From contig NZ_JAPMIU010000003.1 in NCBI RefSeq assembly GCF_026410505.1, forward strand, positions 300,899 through 364,898: a stretch of DNA of 64,000 nucleotides. Direction: 5' to 3'. Of the stretch, positions 18,206 through 28,609 are shown piece by piece. Within the stretch, counting starts at the first letter, position 1; every line of letters starts with the position of its first letter. A program made the position numbers and the translations under genes. The stretch is from Frateuria hangzhouensis (GTDB taxonomy: Bacteria > Pseudomonadota > Gammaproteobacteria > Xanthomonadales > Rhodanobacteraceae). The notes under the pieces are model-generated. The model did no database searches. It had not been told where the DNA came from and saw only the letters and a program-made list of their open reading frames with translations.

Positions 18206-18616
18206 ATGGCATTCGGACAGGGCGCCAGCGCCTACCAGCAGGTCCGCTCGCACGGCGGCGTGGAGTCGGCCGACCCGCACGGCCTGATCACCCTGCTCAT
18301 GGACGGCGCGCTGGAGCGCCTGGTCACCGCGCGCGGCCACATGCAGCGCGGCGAGATCGCGCCCAAGGGCGAATTGATCGGCCGTTGCATCGAAATCATC
18401 GGCGGCCTGCGCGACGCGCTCGACCCCAAGGTCGAGACGCCGCTGGTCGGCCAGCTGGACGCGCTCTACGACTACATGGCCCGGCGCCTGCTGCACGCCA
18501 ACCTGCGCAACGACGTGTCCGCGCTGGACGAAGTCAGCACGCTGCTGCAGAAGGTCCGCGCCAGCTGGGTGCAGATCCCGCTGGAGGCCCGCCGCCCCGC
18601 CGGTGCCGCCGCATGA
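18206..18616 (+). CDS. fliS: Flagellin export chaperone FliS
   Basis: A 136-residue helical chaperone. Characteristic segments are AYQQVRSHGGVESADPHGLI, TLLMDGALERLVTARGHM and ALYDYMARRLLHANLRND. FliS binds the C-terminus of FliC in the cytosol and prevents early polymerisation. It is 16 bp from fliD, and its stop overlaps the start of the next gene (ATGA), so the two are coupled. Confidence 0.96.
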   Translation: MAFGQGASAYQQVRSHGGVESADPHGLITLLMDGALERLVTARGHMQRGEIAPKGELIGRCIEIIGGLRDALDPKVETPLVGQLDALYDYMARRLLHANLRNDVSALDEVSTLLQKVRASWVQIPLEARRPAGAAA

Positions 18617-18897
18617 GCACCGAACTCCCGCTCGCCCTGGCCATGGCCCTGACCCGCGCCATGCTCGAGGCCGCCCGCGCCGGCGATTGGGACCAGTTGA
18701 TCGCGCTGGAAGCCGAACGCCACCCGCTGGTGATCCGGCCGGTAGCCCACGACGAAGCCAGCGTGCGCCAGCTCGGCGAGCTGCTGGCGCTCGACCGCGA
18801 ACTGTACGCATTGATCAGCCAGGCCCGCGACCAGGCCGGCGACCAGTGGCAGGCCGGCCACGACCGCGCCCGCGCCATCGCAGCTTACGGCGCCTGA
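18613..18897 (+). CDS. FliT-like small helical flagellar chaperone
   Basis: A 94-residue helical protein whose ATG overlaps the fliS stop. It contains ARAGDWDQLIALEAERHPLV, which matches the AxxxDWdxLxxLExxR pattern of FliT, and ends RARAIAAYGA. FliT normally binds FliD and the export ATPase. The position directly after fliD-fliS supports this. Sequence conservation in the family is low, so no gene symbol is given. The reading frame is also open upstream through fliS, but translation most likely begins at 18613. Confidence 0.75.
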   Translation: MSTELPLALAMALTRAMLEAARAGDWDQLIALEAERHPLVIRPVAHDEASVRQLGELLALDRELYALISQARDQAGDQWQAGHDRARAIAAYGA

Positions 18898-19328
18898 GGG
18901 CGCCGCTGCCGGTCTGGTCGCTCAGGGCCAAGGCTCGCGCGAATTTCGGGCGAAGCACCGCCCCCTCTCCGCTGCGGGGAGAGGGTTGGGGTGAGGGGCC
19001 AAGGCTTGCGGGAAGTTCCAGGCGAAGCCAGTCGAGCTTCTCGTCGTCGGGGCGAAAGGCAAGGCCCTTTCCAAAGCGTTCCCCGCGAGCCCCGGCCCCT
19101 CGCCCCAATCCTCTCCCGGAGGAAAGAGGGACCAAGGCGCGTCCGGCAAGTCCGATACCACCGCTGTTCCTCGCACTGCTCCCTCTCCCCTCCGGGGAGA
19201 GGGCTGGGGTGAGGGGTCAAGGCTGGCGAAGAGTTCCAGGCGAAGCCCCGACCTTTTCCAAGGACAAACCGTGAGGCCCGGCGCTTGCATACACTCACCC
19301 CGATGAAGCCATGCGTCGGAGAAGCGTC
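18898..19328. repeat. Cluster of CCCTCTCCCC/GGGGAGAGGG-type repeats
   Basis: This 431-bp gap holds three repeat units of one family. One is around 18960-19000 (CCCCTCTCCGCTGCGGGGAG then GGTTGGGGTGAGGGG). One is around 19098-19130 in the opposite sense (CCCCTCGCCCCAATCCTCTC). One is around 19182-19220 (CCCTCTCCCCTCCGGGGAGA). Between them the phrase AAGTTCCAGGCGAAGCC recurs. No gene is evident. Confidence 0.75.
19273..19290 (+). promoter_or_regulatory. Weak sigma-54-like box before the PilZ-like gene
   Basis: TGAGGCCCGGCGCTTGCA has GG-N10-GC spacing and a good -12 half (CTTGCA), but the -24 half is poor compared with TGGCAC. It is 39 bp from the ATG at 19329. Confidence 0.35.
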
Positions 19329-19883
19329 ATGTCCGCAAACACCTGGAACGAGTTCGAGCAGCGGCTGGCCTGCGAGGACAGCTGGCCCGCCGACAGCCAG
19401 GCGCTCGCCTGGCCGTTTCCCGAGGCGCTCACCCAGCGCCTTGCCGAACACAATGCCGCCGCGCTCGCTTCCGTCGCCGCGCTGGAGGAGCGCCGCGCCG
19501 ACAACGCCGACGACGACAGCCCGGTGATGCAGGAGCTGCAGCGGCTGGACGCCAAGCTGAATGCGCTGATCGACATGATCAACCGCATGGCGCTGCCGGC
19601 TGATGCGTTGCCGCCGCGCCAGTCGCTGCGGTTCAACGCGATCGGCGCGGTGTTGCCGGCCGCGCTGGCGCCGGCGGGCGAGGCGCTACTGCTGCGCCTG
19701 CGTTTCGACGCCTGCCCGGGCATGCCGCTGGAGTTGCCCGCGCGCATCGAGCGCCGGTTCGATGACGGACGCATCTTCGTCGCTTTCGAGGCGCTGGGCG
19801 ATGGCGTCGCTGCGTCACTCGAAAGGTTCGTCTTTCGTCACCACCGACGCAAAGTGGCAGGTGCGCGGCAGGCCGGCGGCTGA
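19329..19883 (+). CDS. PilZ-like domain protein of the fliS/fleQ region
   Basis: This 184-residue protein has a helical N-terminal part with DSPVMQELQRLDAKLNALID. A C-terminal beta-rich part follows, from PPRQSLRFNAIGAVL through LELPARIERRFDDGRIFVAF to ERFVFRHHRRKVAG. The ordering and the closing 'FVFRHHRR' are typical of the degenerate PilZ proteins found after fliDST in xanthomonads. A complete RxxxR / DxSxxG c-di-GMP site is not evident, so it may not bind the nucleotide. The ATG at 19329 is preferred to an upstream start at 19311. Its role may be in flagellar regulation through c-di-GMP. Confidence 0.65.
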   Translation: MSANTWNEFEQRLACEDSWPADSQALAWPFPEALTQRLAEHNAAALASVAALEERRADNADDDSPVMQELQRLDAKLNALIDMINRMALPADALPPRQSLRFNAIGAVLPAALAPAGEALLLRLRFDACPGMPLELPARIERRFDDGRIFVAFEALGDGVAASLERFVFRHHRRKVAGARQAGG

Positions 19884-20256
19884 GCCTTCGTCGACGCCCC
19901 GTGAAGTAGTCCGTCAAAGTCGCGTGAAGTACTTCACACTTCTGCGAGGCCGCGCGTCGTCCGTTTGACGGCAAGCAGACGCCACGTGTCACGCAAGGTC
20001 ACCCGCCGTCGATCGCCTGGCGCCGGCAAACCGTCGCCGTTGCAGCATTTCACGTAACATTTTCTCGACGAAGCCTTCACATGTGACGCATTGCGGCCAC
20101 TCGCGCGTCCGCGGACAGCCCGGACCGGCTCCTGCGCTGGCCTTCTTCTTGCTCCCCCTTCCGCGAACCCGGTGACGGAAAGCCGGCACGAAGAAGTACG
20201 AACACTGCAGGACGGTCGGCGGTTCGTCGTTCAAGCGGCAAGCGGAGGCACTTTAA
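19884..20256. other. Long fleQ upstream region
   Basis: A 373-bp gene-free region before the flagellar master regulator. It contains the palindrome at 19924-19937, a partial copy of it (CGTGAAGTAGTCC) about 24 bp earlier, and further TCAC/GTGA half-sites (TTCACATGTGACG near 20080). No sigma-54 or sigma-28 box is evident, which fits a top-tier gene read by the housekeeping sigma factor. Confidence 0.6.
19924..19937. promoter_or_regulatory. CRP/Clp-like palindrome upstream of fleQ
   Basis: GTGAAGTACTTCAC is a perfect 14-bp palindrome of the form GTGA-N6-TCAC, the core of CRP and Clp sites. It lies about 320 bp before the fleQ ATG. Clp is the c-di-GMP-sensitive CRP homologue of xanthomonads, so a direct link to flagellar control is plausible but not shown. 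Confidence 0.55.
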
Positions 20257-21675
<1,419 letters not shown>

Positions 21676-21690
21676 TTACCGCCCGCGACT

Positions 21691-21760
21691 GTAGGAGTCC
21701 GCTTGCGGGCGATGCTCTTCGACACGCATCGAAGGGCACCGCCCGCAAGCGGGCTCCTAC
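21691..21760. repeat. GTAG-type REP pair between fleQ and fliE
   Basis: GTAGGAGTCCGCTTGCGGGC on the left and GCCCGCAAGCGGGCTCCTAC on the right, in inverted orientation around a 30-bp core. It is the same family as the units at 3200 and 43642. Confidence 0.85.
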
Positions 21761-21784
21761 AGGTTTCGCGCCACGTGGGCGCGC

Positions 21785-21800
21785 TGGCACACCTCGTGCA
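21785..21800 (+). promoter_or_regulatory. Sigma-54 promoter of fliE
   Basis: TGGCACACCTCGTGCA: perfect -24 element and exact GG-N10-GC spacing; the -12 half is GTGCA instead of TTGCA. It lies 41 bp upstream of the fliE ATG. Confidence 0.75.
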
Positions 21801-21840
21801 GCTCCTATCCCCGAAACCCGCTACGCGCCGGAAATCCGAC

Positions 21841-22164
21841 ATGAGCACCATCGACGTCAACAATCTGCTTTCCCAGATGCGCCAGCTTTCCGCGCAGGTG
21901 CGCCCGGCGGAAACCGCGTTCAAGGCGGCGCCGGCGGCGAAGGCGGATTTCGGCTCGCTGCTGAAGGAGTCGATCGCCAGCGTGGGGCAGACCCAGCAGC
22001 AGGCCGGTGCGATGGCGGCGAGCTTCGAGCGCGGCGATCCGGGCGCGGATTTGGGCCGCACCATGGTGGCGATCCAGAAGGCCGACCTGTCGCTGCGCAC
22101 GATGACCGAGGTGCGCAACAAGCTGGTCGATGCGTACAAGGAAATCATGAACATGCCGGTCTGA
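21841..22164 (+). CDS. fliE: Flagellar MS-ring/rod junction protein FliE
   Basis: A 107-residue protein. It contains FGSLLKESIASVGQTQQQAG and the family's C-terminal block TMVAIQKADLSLRTMTEVRN followed by KLVDAYKEIMNMPV. FliE is the first rod-type protein to assemble on the MS ring. It starts a unit fliE-F-G-H-I-J driven by the sigma-54 promoter 41 bp upstream. Confidence 0.97.
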   Translation: MSTIDVNNLLSQMRQLSAQVRPAETAFKAAPAAKADFGSLLKESIASVGQTQQQAGAMAASFERGDPGADLGRTMVAIQKADLSLRTMTEVRNKLVDAYKEIMNMPV

Positions 22165-22213
22165 CCGCCGGCGCTTCTGTTCCTTCCCTTAGCTTTCCGG
22201 ATGATCGTCCCCC

Positions 22214-23890
22214 ATGGCTGACAACGCCATCGCCACCAGCAACGACAGCCCCGCCAACCGCTACGACCTCAAGCAGCTCGCGCGCAGCCCCGCCACGCGC
22301 CAGTTGCTGCTGCTGGTCGGCATGGCCGCGGCCGTCGCCCTCGGCGTGGCGGTCGTGCTGTGGTCGCGCGGCCCCAACTGGGGCCTGCTCTACGCGGGCC
22401 TGGGCCAGCAGGACGCCTCGGCGATCACGCAGGCGCTGCAGTCGACCAACACGGCCTACAAGCTCGGCGCCGACGGCAGCTCGATCATGGTGCCCGCCTC
22501 GGACCTCGCCGCCGTGCGCCTGCGCCTGGCCGGGCAAGGGTTGCCGCAGGGCACCGCCACCAACACCCTGCCGCAGGCCGATTCGCCCTTCGGCATGAGC
22601 GACCTGGCCGAGCGCACGCGCTACCAGCAACTGCTCGAGACCGACCTGGGCAACACCATCGGCAGCCTGCAGGGCGTGCGTGCCGCGCGCGTGCACCTGG
22701 CGATGGCCAAGCCGTCGGCATTCATCCGCGACAGCCGCCAGGGCAGCGCCTCGGTGCTGGTCACGCTCTATCCGGGGCGACAGCTCGATGCCAGCCAGGT
22801 GGCCGCGATCGTGCACCTGGTCGCCGCTTCGGTGCCGGACCTGGATGCCAAGCAGGTATCGGTGATCGACCAGCAGGGCCGGTTGCTCACCGGCACCGAC
22901 CCCGACAGCGCCACCGCCGTGGGCGACAGCCGTCTGCGCCTGGCCACGCGGATGGAAAACACCTACGCGCAGCGCATCGAACAACTGCTCACGCCGCTGG
23001 TCGGGCCGGGCAAGGTGCATGCGCAGGTGTTCGCGGACCTCGATTTCAGCCAGACCGAAAAAGCCACCGAAACCTTCGACCACGAACACCCCGCGCTGCG
23101 CAGCGAGCAGACCAACAGCGAGCACCGCGGCAGTGGCAGCGCGGCCGAGGGCGGCGTGCCGGGCGCGCTCAGCAACCAACCGCCGGTGATGGCGGCGCAG
23201 CCGACCGCGGCCAATCCGGACGCAGGCGGCAAGGCCGCGCCGACGGCCGCCACCGCGCAGGCCGACAGTGGCGACAGCTCCTCCAGCGCCACCCGCAACT
23301 ACGAACTGGACCGCACCATCAGCCACACCAGCGACCCGGCCGGACGGCTGGCGCGGCTGACCGTGGCGGTGGTGGTCGACAACAAGAGCGGGACCGGTCC
23401 CAAGGGACCGACCAGCGTGCCCTTCACCGCCGAGGAACTGACCCACCTCACCGAGCTGGCGAAAAACGCGGTCGGCTTCGATGCCGCCCGCGGCGACAGC
23501 GTGAGCGTGATCAACCAGGCGTTCCATCTTGCCCCGGCCGGCGATGCGCCCGAGCAGGTGCCGCTATGGCAGCGCCCGGGTGCACTGGACCTGATCAAGC
23601 AGGCCCTTGGCGTGCTGATCGCGCTGATCGTCGCCTTCGGCCTGCTGCGTCCGCTGCTCAAGGGCCTGCTGCGCGGGGCACCGGAGCCGGCACTGGCCGC
23701 TGTTGGCCACGTGCCTACGGTTTCCGTGCGCGTGGCCGATGACGACGAGGACGAGCGCGATCGACTGGGCGGACCGGCCCAGGTGATCGGTTACGAGCAG
23801 AAGGTCGGCCTGGCCCGTCGCATGGTCAGCGACGACCCCAGGCAGGTTGCCCAGGTGGTCAGGAACTGGGTCGGTGAGGATGGCGGCTAA
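22214..23890 (+). CDS. fliF: Flagellar MS-ring protein FliF
   Basis: The 558-residue protein has two membrane segments: one near residues 31-50 (LLLLVGMAAAVALGVAVVLW) and one near 460-480 (LIKQALGVLIALIVAFGLL). The periplasmic part has the ring-building motifs NWGLLYAGLGQQDASAIT, ERTRYQQLLETDLGNTIGSL and RAARVHLAMAKPSAFIRD. The C-terminal tail, ending RMVSDDPRQVAQVVRNWV, is the FliG-binding helix. The linker between the ring domains, about residues 300-370, is Ala/Ser/Gly-rich. It is followed by fliG after 6 bp. Confidence 0.97.
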   Translation: MADNAIATSNDSPANRYDLKQLARSPATRQLLLLVGMAAAVALGVAVVLWSRGPNWGLLYAGLGQQDASAITQALQSTNTAYKLGADGSSIMVPASDLAAVRLRLAGQGLPQGTATNTLPQADSPFGMSDLAERTRYQQLLETDLGNTIGSLQGVRAARVHLAMAKPSAFIRDSRQGSASVLVTLYPGRQLDASQVAAIVHLVAASVPDLDAKQVSVIDQQGRLLTGTDPDSATAVGDSRLRLATRMENTYAQRIEQLLTPLVGPGKVHAQVFADLDFSQTEKATETFDHEHPALRSEQTNSEHRGSGSAAEGGVPGALSNQPPVMAAQPTAANPDAGGKAAPTAATAQADSGDSSSSATRNYELDRTISHTSDPAGRLARLTVAVVVDNKSGTGPKGPTSVPFTAEELTHLTELAKNAVGFDAARGDSVSVINQAFHLAPAGDAPEQVPLWQRPGALDLIKQALGVLIALIVAFGLLRPLLKGLLRGAPEPALAAVGHVPTVSVRVADDDEDERDRLGGPAQVIGYEQKVGLARRMVSDDPRQVAQVVRNWVGEDGG

Positions 23891-23896
23891 GCGTCG

Positions 23897-24901
23897 ATGA
23901 AACAGGAACCCAAGATCACCGGCGCCCAGCGCGCCGCCATCCTGCTGCTCACGCTGGGCGAGCAGGATGCCGCCGAAGTGCTCAAGCACCTGTCCGCGCG
24001 CGACGTGCAGGCGGTCGGCCAGGCCATGGCCGTGCTCACCTCCGTCTCGCGCGAGCAGGTCGACCAGGTGCTTACCCGGCTGCACGAGGACATGGGCTCG
24101 CAGACCGCGCTCGGCGTCGGCACCGAGGACTACATCCGCAAGATCCTCACCAATGCGCTGGGCGAAACCAAGGCCGGCAGCCTGATCGACCGCATCCTGC
24201 TGGGCCGCTCCAGCAAGGGCCTCGAATCGCTCAAGTGGATGGAAGGGCGCGCCATCGCCGAAATGGTCGGCCAGGAACACCCGCAGATCATCGCGCTGGT
24301 GCTGGCGCACCTGGAGCACGACCAGGCCGCCGAAGTGCTCGGCTACCTGCCGGCGCGCTCGCGCTCGGACGCGATCATGCGCATCGCCACGCTCGATGGC
24401 GTGCAGCCGCACGCGCTCAACGAGCTGGACGAGATCATGGAGCGCCAGTTCTCCGGCAATACCAACAAGCTCAAGTCCGCCAGCGTCGGCGGCCTGAAGG
24501 CCGCGGCCGACATCCTCAACGCGATGGAGTCCACCCGCGAGGCCGAGCTGATGGCCGCCATCCGCAGCCACGACCCGGGCCTGGGCAGCAAGATCGAGGA
24601 CCTGATGTTCGTCTTCGACGACCTGGTCGAGCTGGACGACCGCTCGATGCAGGCGCTGCTGCGCGAAGTGCCTTCGCCGCGCCTGATCGTGGCGCTCAAG
24701 GGCGCCGAACCGAGCATCCGCGAGAAGATGTTCGCCAACATGTCCAAGCGCGCGGCCGACATGCTGCGCGACGACCTGGAAGTAGCCGGTCCCGTGCGCG
24801 TGTCCGAGGTGGATGCCGCGCAGAAGGAGATCCTCGGCATCGCCCGCCGTCTGGCCGACGCCGGCCAGATCAACCTCGGCGGTTCGGATGACCTGGTCTG
24901 A
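23897..24901 (+). CDS. fliG: Flagellar motor switch protein FliG
   Basis: A 334-residue rotor protein. The N-terminal FliF-binding domain starts KITGAQRAAILLLTLGEQDA. The middle carries the EHPQ motif in GQEHPQIIALVLAHLE. The C-terminal torque helix contains IRSHDPGLGSKIEDLMFVFD and DLVELDDRSMQALLREV, with the charged residues that meet the stator (MotC/MotD here). The stop overlaps the fliH start (TGATG). Confidence 0.97.
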   Translation: MKQEPKITGAQRAAILLLTLGEQDAAEVLKHLSARDVQAVGQAMAVLTSVSREQVDQVLTRLHEDMGSQTALGVGTEDYIRKILTNALGETKAGSLIDRILLGRSSKGLESLKWMEGRAIAEMVGQEHPQIIALVLAHLEHDQAAEVLGYLPARSRSDAIMRIATLDGVQPHALNELDEIMERQFSGNTNKLKSASVGGLKAAADILNAMESTREAELMAAIRSHDPGLGSKIEDLMFVFDDLVELDDRSMQALLREVPSPRLIVALKGAEPSIREKMFANMSKRAADMLRDDLEVAGPVRVSEVDAAQKEILGIARRLADAGQINLGGSDDLV

Positions 24902-25515
24902 TGAGTGCCGTGCTGAACCGCGACGCCGTTGCCGGCTACCAGCGCTGGGAGCCGCCGCAGATGGGCGAGGTCGCCGCGCCCGCGCCAGTCGAGGCGCCTG
25001 TGCATCCCACCGTCAGCGACCTGGAAGCGCTCGAACGCCAGGCGCATGAAGAAGGCTACGCCGCCGGCCAGGCCCAAGGCCTGGCCGAAGCGCAGGCGCA
25101 GGGGCGCGAGCGCGTGGCGCGGCTGGAATCGATCTGCACGCAGGCGGCCCGCCCGCTTGCCGCGCTCGACGCGGCCGTCGAGAAGGAGCTCGCGCAACTG
25201 GCGTTGGCAATCGCCCGCCGCGTGATCGCCCGCGAACTGGCCACCCGCCCGGAACTCATCGTCGACGCGGTGCGCCAGGCCGCCGCCGCACTGCCCGCCG
25301 CCACCCGTGAACTGCGTGTGCGGCTGCACCCGGACGACGTTGCGCTGTTGCGCGAGCTCGATGCCACCGAACCGCACTGGCAACTGCTGGCCGATCCCGA
25401 GCTCAGGCGCGGGGATTGCCTGCTCGAGAGCGAGCGCTCGCGGCTGGATGCCCGCGTGGAAACCCGCCTGGCCACGCTGATCGACGCCGTCCTCGGCGAC
25501 GAGTTGCTGCCGTGA
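24901..25515 (+). CDS. fliH: Flagellar export apparatus regulator FliH
   Basis: A 204-residue cytoplasmic protein, coupled to fliG. The N-terminal half includes LEALERQAHEEGYAAGQAQG with a GxxxG-like coiled region. The C-terminal half, LALAIARRVIARELATRPEL, then VRLHPDDVALLRE, is the conserved FliH/YscL domain that binds the ATPase FliI. The next gene, fliI, is separated by 241 bp of repeats. Confidence 0.93.
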   Translation: MSAVLNRDAVAGYQRWEPPQMGEVAAPAPVEAPVHPTVSDLEALERQAHEEGYAAGQAQGLAEAQAQGRERVARLESICTQAARPLAALDAAVEKELAQLALAIARRVIARELATRPELIVDAVRQAAAALPAATRELRVRLHPDDVALLRELDATEPHWQLLADPELRRGDCLLESERSRLDARVETRLATLIDAVLGDELLP

Positions 25516-25540
25516 ACCGCCAGCCCCGCCCGGCTCTGCT

Positions 25541-25715
25541 CCTCCCCCTGCGTGCAGGGGGAGGCTGGGAGGGGGTAACCCACCCTCGCCGCAGCGTGGG
25601 TAACCCCTCCCCAACCCTCCCCTGCAAGCAGGGGAGGGAGCGGGTGCGCGCGATCAGCTCCCTCTCCCCCGGCCACGCCGGAGGAGAGGGTTGGGGAGAG
25701 GGGGAGGCCTTTGGC
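25541..25715. repeat. Two intergenic repeat types between fliH and fliI
   Basis: The first (25541-25640) repeats the unit found after cheV, CTCCCCCTGCGTGCAGGGGG with an inverted partner CCTCCCCTGCAAGCAGGGG. The second (25660-25710) is CCCTCTCCCCCGGCCACGCC with GGAGGAGAGGGTTGGGGAGA. Both can form hairpins. They interrupt what is normally a tight fliH-fliI junction. Confidence 0.8.
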
Positions 25716-25756
25716 CTTGCCTGCAAAGCCGCGACGCCGCACGGTTTGGTGTTCGC

Positions 25757-27100
25757 ATGACCCGCGCCGCCTGGCCCGATCAGCTCGCCCGCCGCCGCCA
25801 ACGCGCCGAGGCCACCCGCACGCTCACCGCCGAAGGTCGCCTGCGCCGCGTCGTCGGCCTCACGCTTGAGGCCGAAGGTTGCGAAGCCGCGCTCGGCGCG
25901 CGTTGTCTGGTCGACACCGCCGACGGCAGCCAGCTCGACACCGAAGTGGTCGGCTTCGCCGACGAACGCCTGCTGTTGATGCCGGTCGGCGACATGCACG
26001 GCGTGCTGCCCAACGCCCGCGTGCGCCCGCTGGCCCACGCCGGCGGCCTGCCGGTGGGCGAGCGCCTGCTCGGCCGCGTGATCGGGGCCGACGGCGTGCC
26101 GCTGGACAGCCTCGGCCCACTGGACAGCGACGAGCACGCCTCGCTCAAGGCCGAACCGATCAACCCGATGGCGCGCAAGCCCATCGACACCCCGCTGGAC
26201 ACCGGCGTGCGCGCGATCAACGCGCTGCTCACCGTCGGCCGCGGCCAGCGACTGGGCCTGTTCGCCGGCTCCGGCGTGGGCAAATCCACGCTGTTGGGCA
26301 TGATGACCAAGTACACCGACGCCGACGTGGTGGTGGTGGGCCTGATCGGCGAGCGCGGCCGCGAGGTGAAGGAGTTCGTCGAGCACACGCTGGGCGAGGA
26401 AGGCCGCCGCCGCGCGGTGATCGTCGCCGCGCCGGCCGACGCGCCGCCGCTCAAGCGCCTGCGCGGCGCTCAGTACGCCACCGCCATCGCCGAATGGTTC
26501 CGCGACCGCGGCCAGCGCGTGCTGCTGCTGATGGACTCGCTTACCCGCTACGCCCAGGCCCAGCGCGAAATCGCGCTGGCGATCGGCGAGCCGCCGGCGA
26601 CCAAGGGCTATCCGCCGTCCGTGTTCGCGATGCTGCCTGCGCTGGTCGAACGCGCCGGCAACGACGCCGAGGGCGTCGGCTCGATCACCGCCTTTTATAC
26701 CGTCCTCACCGAGGGCGACGACTACCGCCACGACCCGATCGCCGACGCCGCGCGCGCGATCCTGGACGGTCACATCGTGCTTTCCCGCGACCTGGCCGAG
26801 GCCGGCCACTACCCGGCGATCGACATCGAGGCGTCGATCAGCCGCGTGATGCCGGCGGTGACCGCTCGCGAGCACCAGCGCGCCGCGCAGCGCTTCCGCC
26901 AGGTCTATTCGTCCTACCGCCAGCAGCGCGACCTGATCGCGGTGGGCGCCTACCAGAAGGGCTCCGACCCGCAGGTCGACCAAGCCATCGTGATGTGGCC
27001 GAAGCTGCGCGCGTTCCTGCAGCAGGAAGTGGACGAGCCGATGACGCTCGCCGACGGCATCGCCGCCTTGAACGCCCTTGCCGCCGAGGTCGCCCAGTGA
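25757..27100 (+). CDS. fliI: Flagellum-specific export ATPase FliI
   Basis: A 447-residue F1-beta-like ATPase. Walker A is GSGVGKST from about residue 171. Walker B lies in [20 protein letters not shown], with the family signature [15 protein letters not shown] afterwards. The ATG at 25757 gives an N-terminus ([14 protein letters not shown]) of usual length; an upstream frame extension covers the repeat region and is not used. FliI energises export with FliH and FliJ. The GTG of fliJ overlaps its stop (GTGA). Confidence 0.97.
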   Translation: MTRAAWPDQLARRRQRAEATRTLTAEGRLRRVVGLTLEAEGCEAALGARCLVDTADGSQLDTEVVGFADERLLLMPVGDMHGVLPNARVRPLAHAGGLPVGERLLGRVIGADGVPLDSLGPLDSDEHASLKAEPINPMARKPIDTPLDTGVRAINALLTVGRGQRLGLFAGSGVGKSTLLGMMTKYTDADVVVVGLIGERGREVKEFVEHTLGEEGRRRAVIVAAPADAPPLKRLRGAQYATAIAEWFRDRGQRVLLLMDSLTRYAQAQREIALAIGEPPATKGYPPSVFAMLPALVERAGNDAEGVGSITAFYTVLTEGDDYRHDPIADAARAILDGHIVLSRDLAEAGHYPAIDIEASISRVMPAVTAREHQRAAQRFRQVYSSYRQQRDLIAVGAYQKGSDPQVDQAIVMWPKLRAFLQQEVDEPMTLADGIAALNALAAEVAQ

Positions 27101-27534
27101 GCAAGCGTGCCGACCGCCTGCAGCCGGCTGCCGACCAGGCCAAACAGCGCAGCGAAGACGCCGTGCTCAAGCTTGCCGAGCAGCAGCAGCGGCTGGCCAG
27201 GGCCGAACGCCAGCTCGCCGAACTGCGCGGCTACCGCCAGGAATACGCTGCGCCGTCCGGCGTCGGCGGTTTGACGGCCACCGCGCTGATGAACCGTCAG
27301 CAGTTCGTCGAGCGCATCGATCGGGCGATCGAACAGCAGGGGCTGGAGATCGAGCGCCAGCACCGCCTGCTCGACCAGGCACGCGGGCTCTGGCGCGACG
27401 CGCATGCCCGCGAAGCCGCGCTGGACAACGTGATCGACAGGTACCGCGAGCAGGATCGCAAGACCGAGGAGCGCCGCGAGCAGAACGACATCGACGAGCG
27501 CATGCAGCATCGCCGGCCGGCGCGGCAGCCATGA
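27097..27534 (+). CDS. fliJ: Flagellar export chaperone FliJ
   Basis: A 145-residue, highly charged coiled-coil protein. Typical FliJ features are the N-terminal [20 protein letters not shown], the pattern [20 protein letters not shown] and the Arg/Glu-rich C-terminus [18 protein letters not shown]. It starts at a GTG overlapping the fliI stop. FliJ links the ATPase ring to FlhA and escorts empty chaperones. It closes the fliE-J unit. Confidence 0.93.
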   Translation: MSKRADRLQPAADQAKQRSEDAVLKLAEQQQRLARAERQLAELRGYRQEYAAPSGVGGLTATALMNRQQFVERIDRAIEQQGLEIERQHRLLDQARGLWRDAHAREAALDNVIDRYREQDRKTEERREQNDIDERMQHRRPARQP

Positions 27535-27541
27535 GGCCGCT

Positions 27542-27557
27542 TGGCGCGAAGCTTGCT
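27542..27557 (+). promoter_or_regulatory. Sigma-54 promoter of fliK
   Basis: TGGCGCGAAGCTTGCT has GG-N10-GC spacing and a perfect TTGCT -12 half. It lies 35 bp before the fliK ATG. Confidence 0.75.
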
Positions 27558-27592
27558 GGCTCCGGATCCTGACGCAACCTGAGGAAGTGCCC

Positions 27593-28609
27593 ATGAGCGC
27601 GCCCACCGCCGCCGTGAACCCGGTCCAGCCGGCTCCCCCGCCCGCGCGGCCCGCCGCCGGCCCGGCCTCGGCCAACGACGACAGCCGCTTCGACCGCCAT
27701 CTGGACGCCGCGCGCCAGCAACACGGGCAGGCGCAGGACAAACCCGCACACGAAGACGACGCACGCGACCCGGCGGCGAAAGATTCGTCGACCGCCAGCG
27801 CCAGCCACGGTCGACCCGCCGAAACTCCGGCGAAGAACGAGGGCAGCCCGGACGCGGCCGCGCTGGCCGCCGCCATGCTCGCGCTGATCGGCCAGGCCGC
27901 GCCGGCCAAGCCGCTGGCCCAGGGCGGTACGGCGGCCCCGGCGGGCGCCAAGACTGTCGGTGCTGCCGCCGGTGCCAACGCCAACGCGCCCGCCGCGCTG
28001 GTGCTGCTGGCCAACACCGCCGCCGCCGCATCGATCGGCAAGTCACCGATCGGCCTGGACGCCAACGCGCTCGCGCCGATGCTGGGCAAACCTGCGGAGC
28101 AGAAAGACGCGCTGCTGGATCCCACGCAGTTGGCCGGCATCGCCAACACGCCTCCGCCCGCGCAGAACACCGGCGGCGCCACGCTGCCGGCACACCAGCT
28201 CAACGTCGCCAGCCCCGCCGGCACCCCGGCCTTCGCCCAGGAGCTGGGCGAACACGTCGCCTGGCTCGGCCAGCAGGACGTGAAACAGGCGCGCATCCGA
28301 TTGCATCCGGAAGACCTGGGCACCCTCGACGTGAAAGTCAGCGTCCACCACGACCGCGTCGACGTGAACTTCGCCGTGCAGCATCCGGCGGCCGTCCATG
28401 TCGTGCAGCAGACCTTGCCGCAACTCGACGCGTTGCTGGCGCAGCACGGCCTGGCGCTGGGCCAGGCGGACGTGGGGCAGCGTCAGCAGCATGGTGACGG
28501 TGGACGGGATGGCCAGGCGTCCGGAGCCATCGGCGAGATCGAGCCGGATCAGGGCGTGCTGGCAAGCACCCCGGTAGCGGCTCTGGGCATCCTCGATACG
28601 TTCGCCTGA
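27593..28609 (+). CDS. fliK: Hook-length control protein FliK
   Basis: The 338-residue protein has a long, low-complexity Ala/Pro/Gly N-terminal part (about residues 1-215). A compact C-terminal domain follows, with EHVAWLGQQDVKQARIRLHP, EDLGTLDVKVSVHHDRVDVN and FAVQHPAAVHVVQQTLPQLD, the classic FliK/FlhB-interacting region. FliK acts as a molecular ruler and switches FlhB to filament export. Starts at 27587 (GTG) and 27593 (ATG) are both in frame; the ATG is better placed after GAGGAAG. A sigma-54 promoter lies just upstream. Confidence 0.95.
   Translation: MSAPTAAVNPVQPAPPPARPAAGPASANDDSRFDRHLDAARQQHGQAQDKPAHEDDARDPAAKDSSTASASHGRPAETPAKNEGSPDAAALAAAMLALIGQAAPAKPLAQGGTAAPAGAKTVGAAAGANANAPAALVLLANTAAAASIGKSPIGLDANALAPMLGKPAEQKDALLDPTQLAGIANTPPPAQNTGGATLPAHQLNVASPAGTPAFAQELGEHVAWLGQQDVKQARIRLHPEDLGTLDVKVSVHHDRVDVNFAVQHPAAVHVVQQTLPQLDALLAQHGLALGQADVGQRQQHGDGGRDGQASGAIGEIEPDQGVLASTPVAALGILDTFA

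Noticed and set aside
25691..25756. Upstream start for fliI within the repeat
   Set aside because: The extension is encoded by the intergenic repeat and has no counterpart in FliI proteins.
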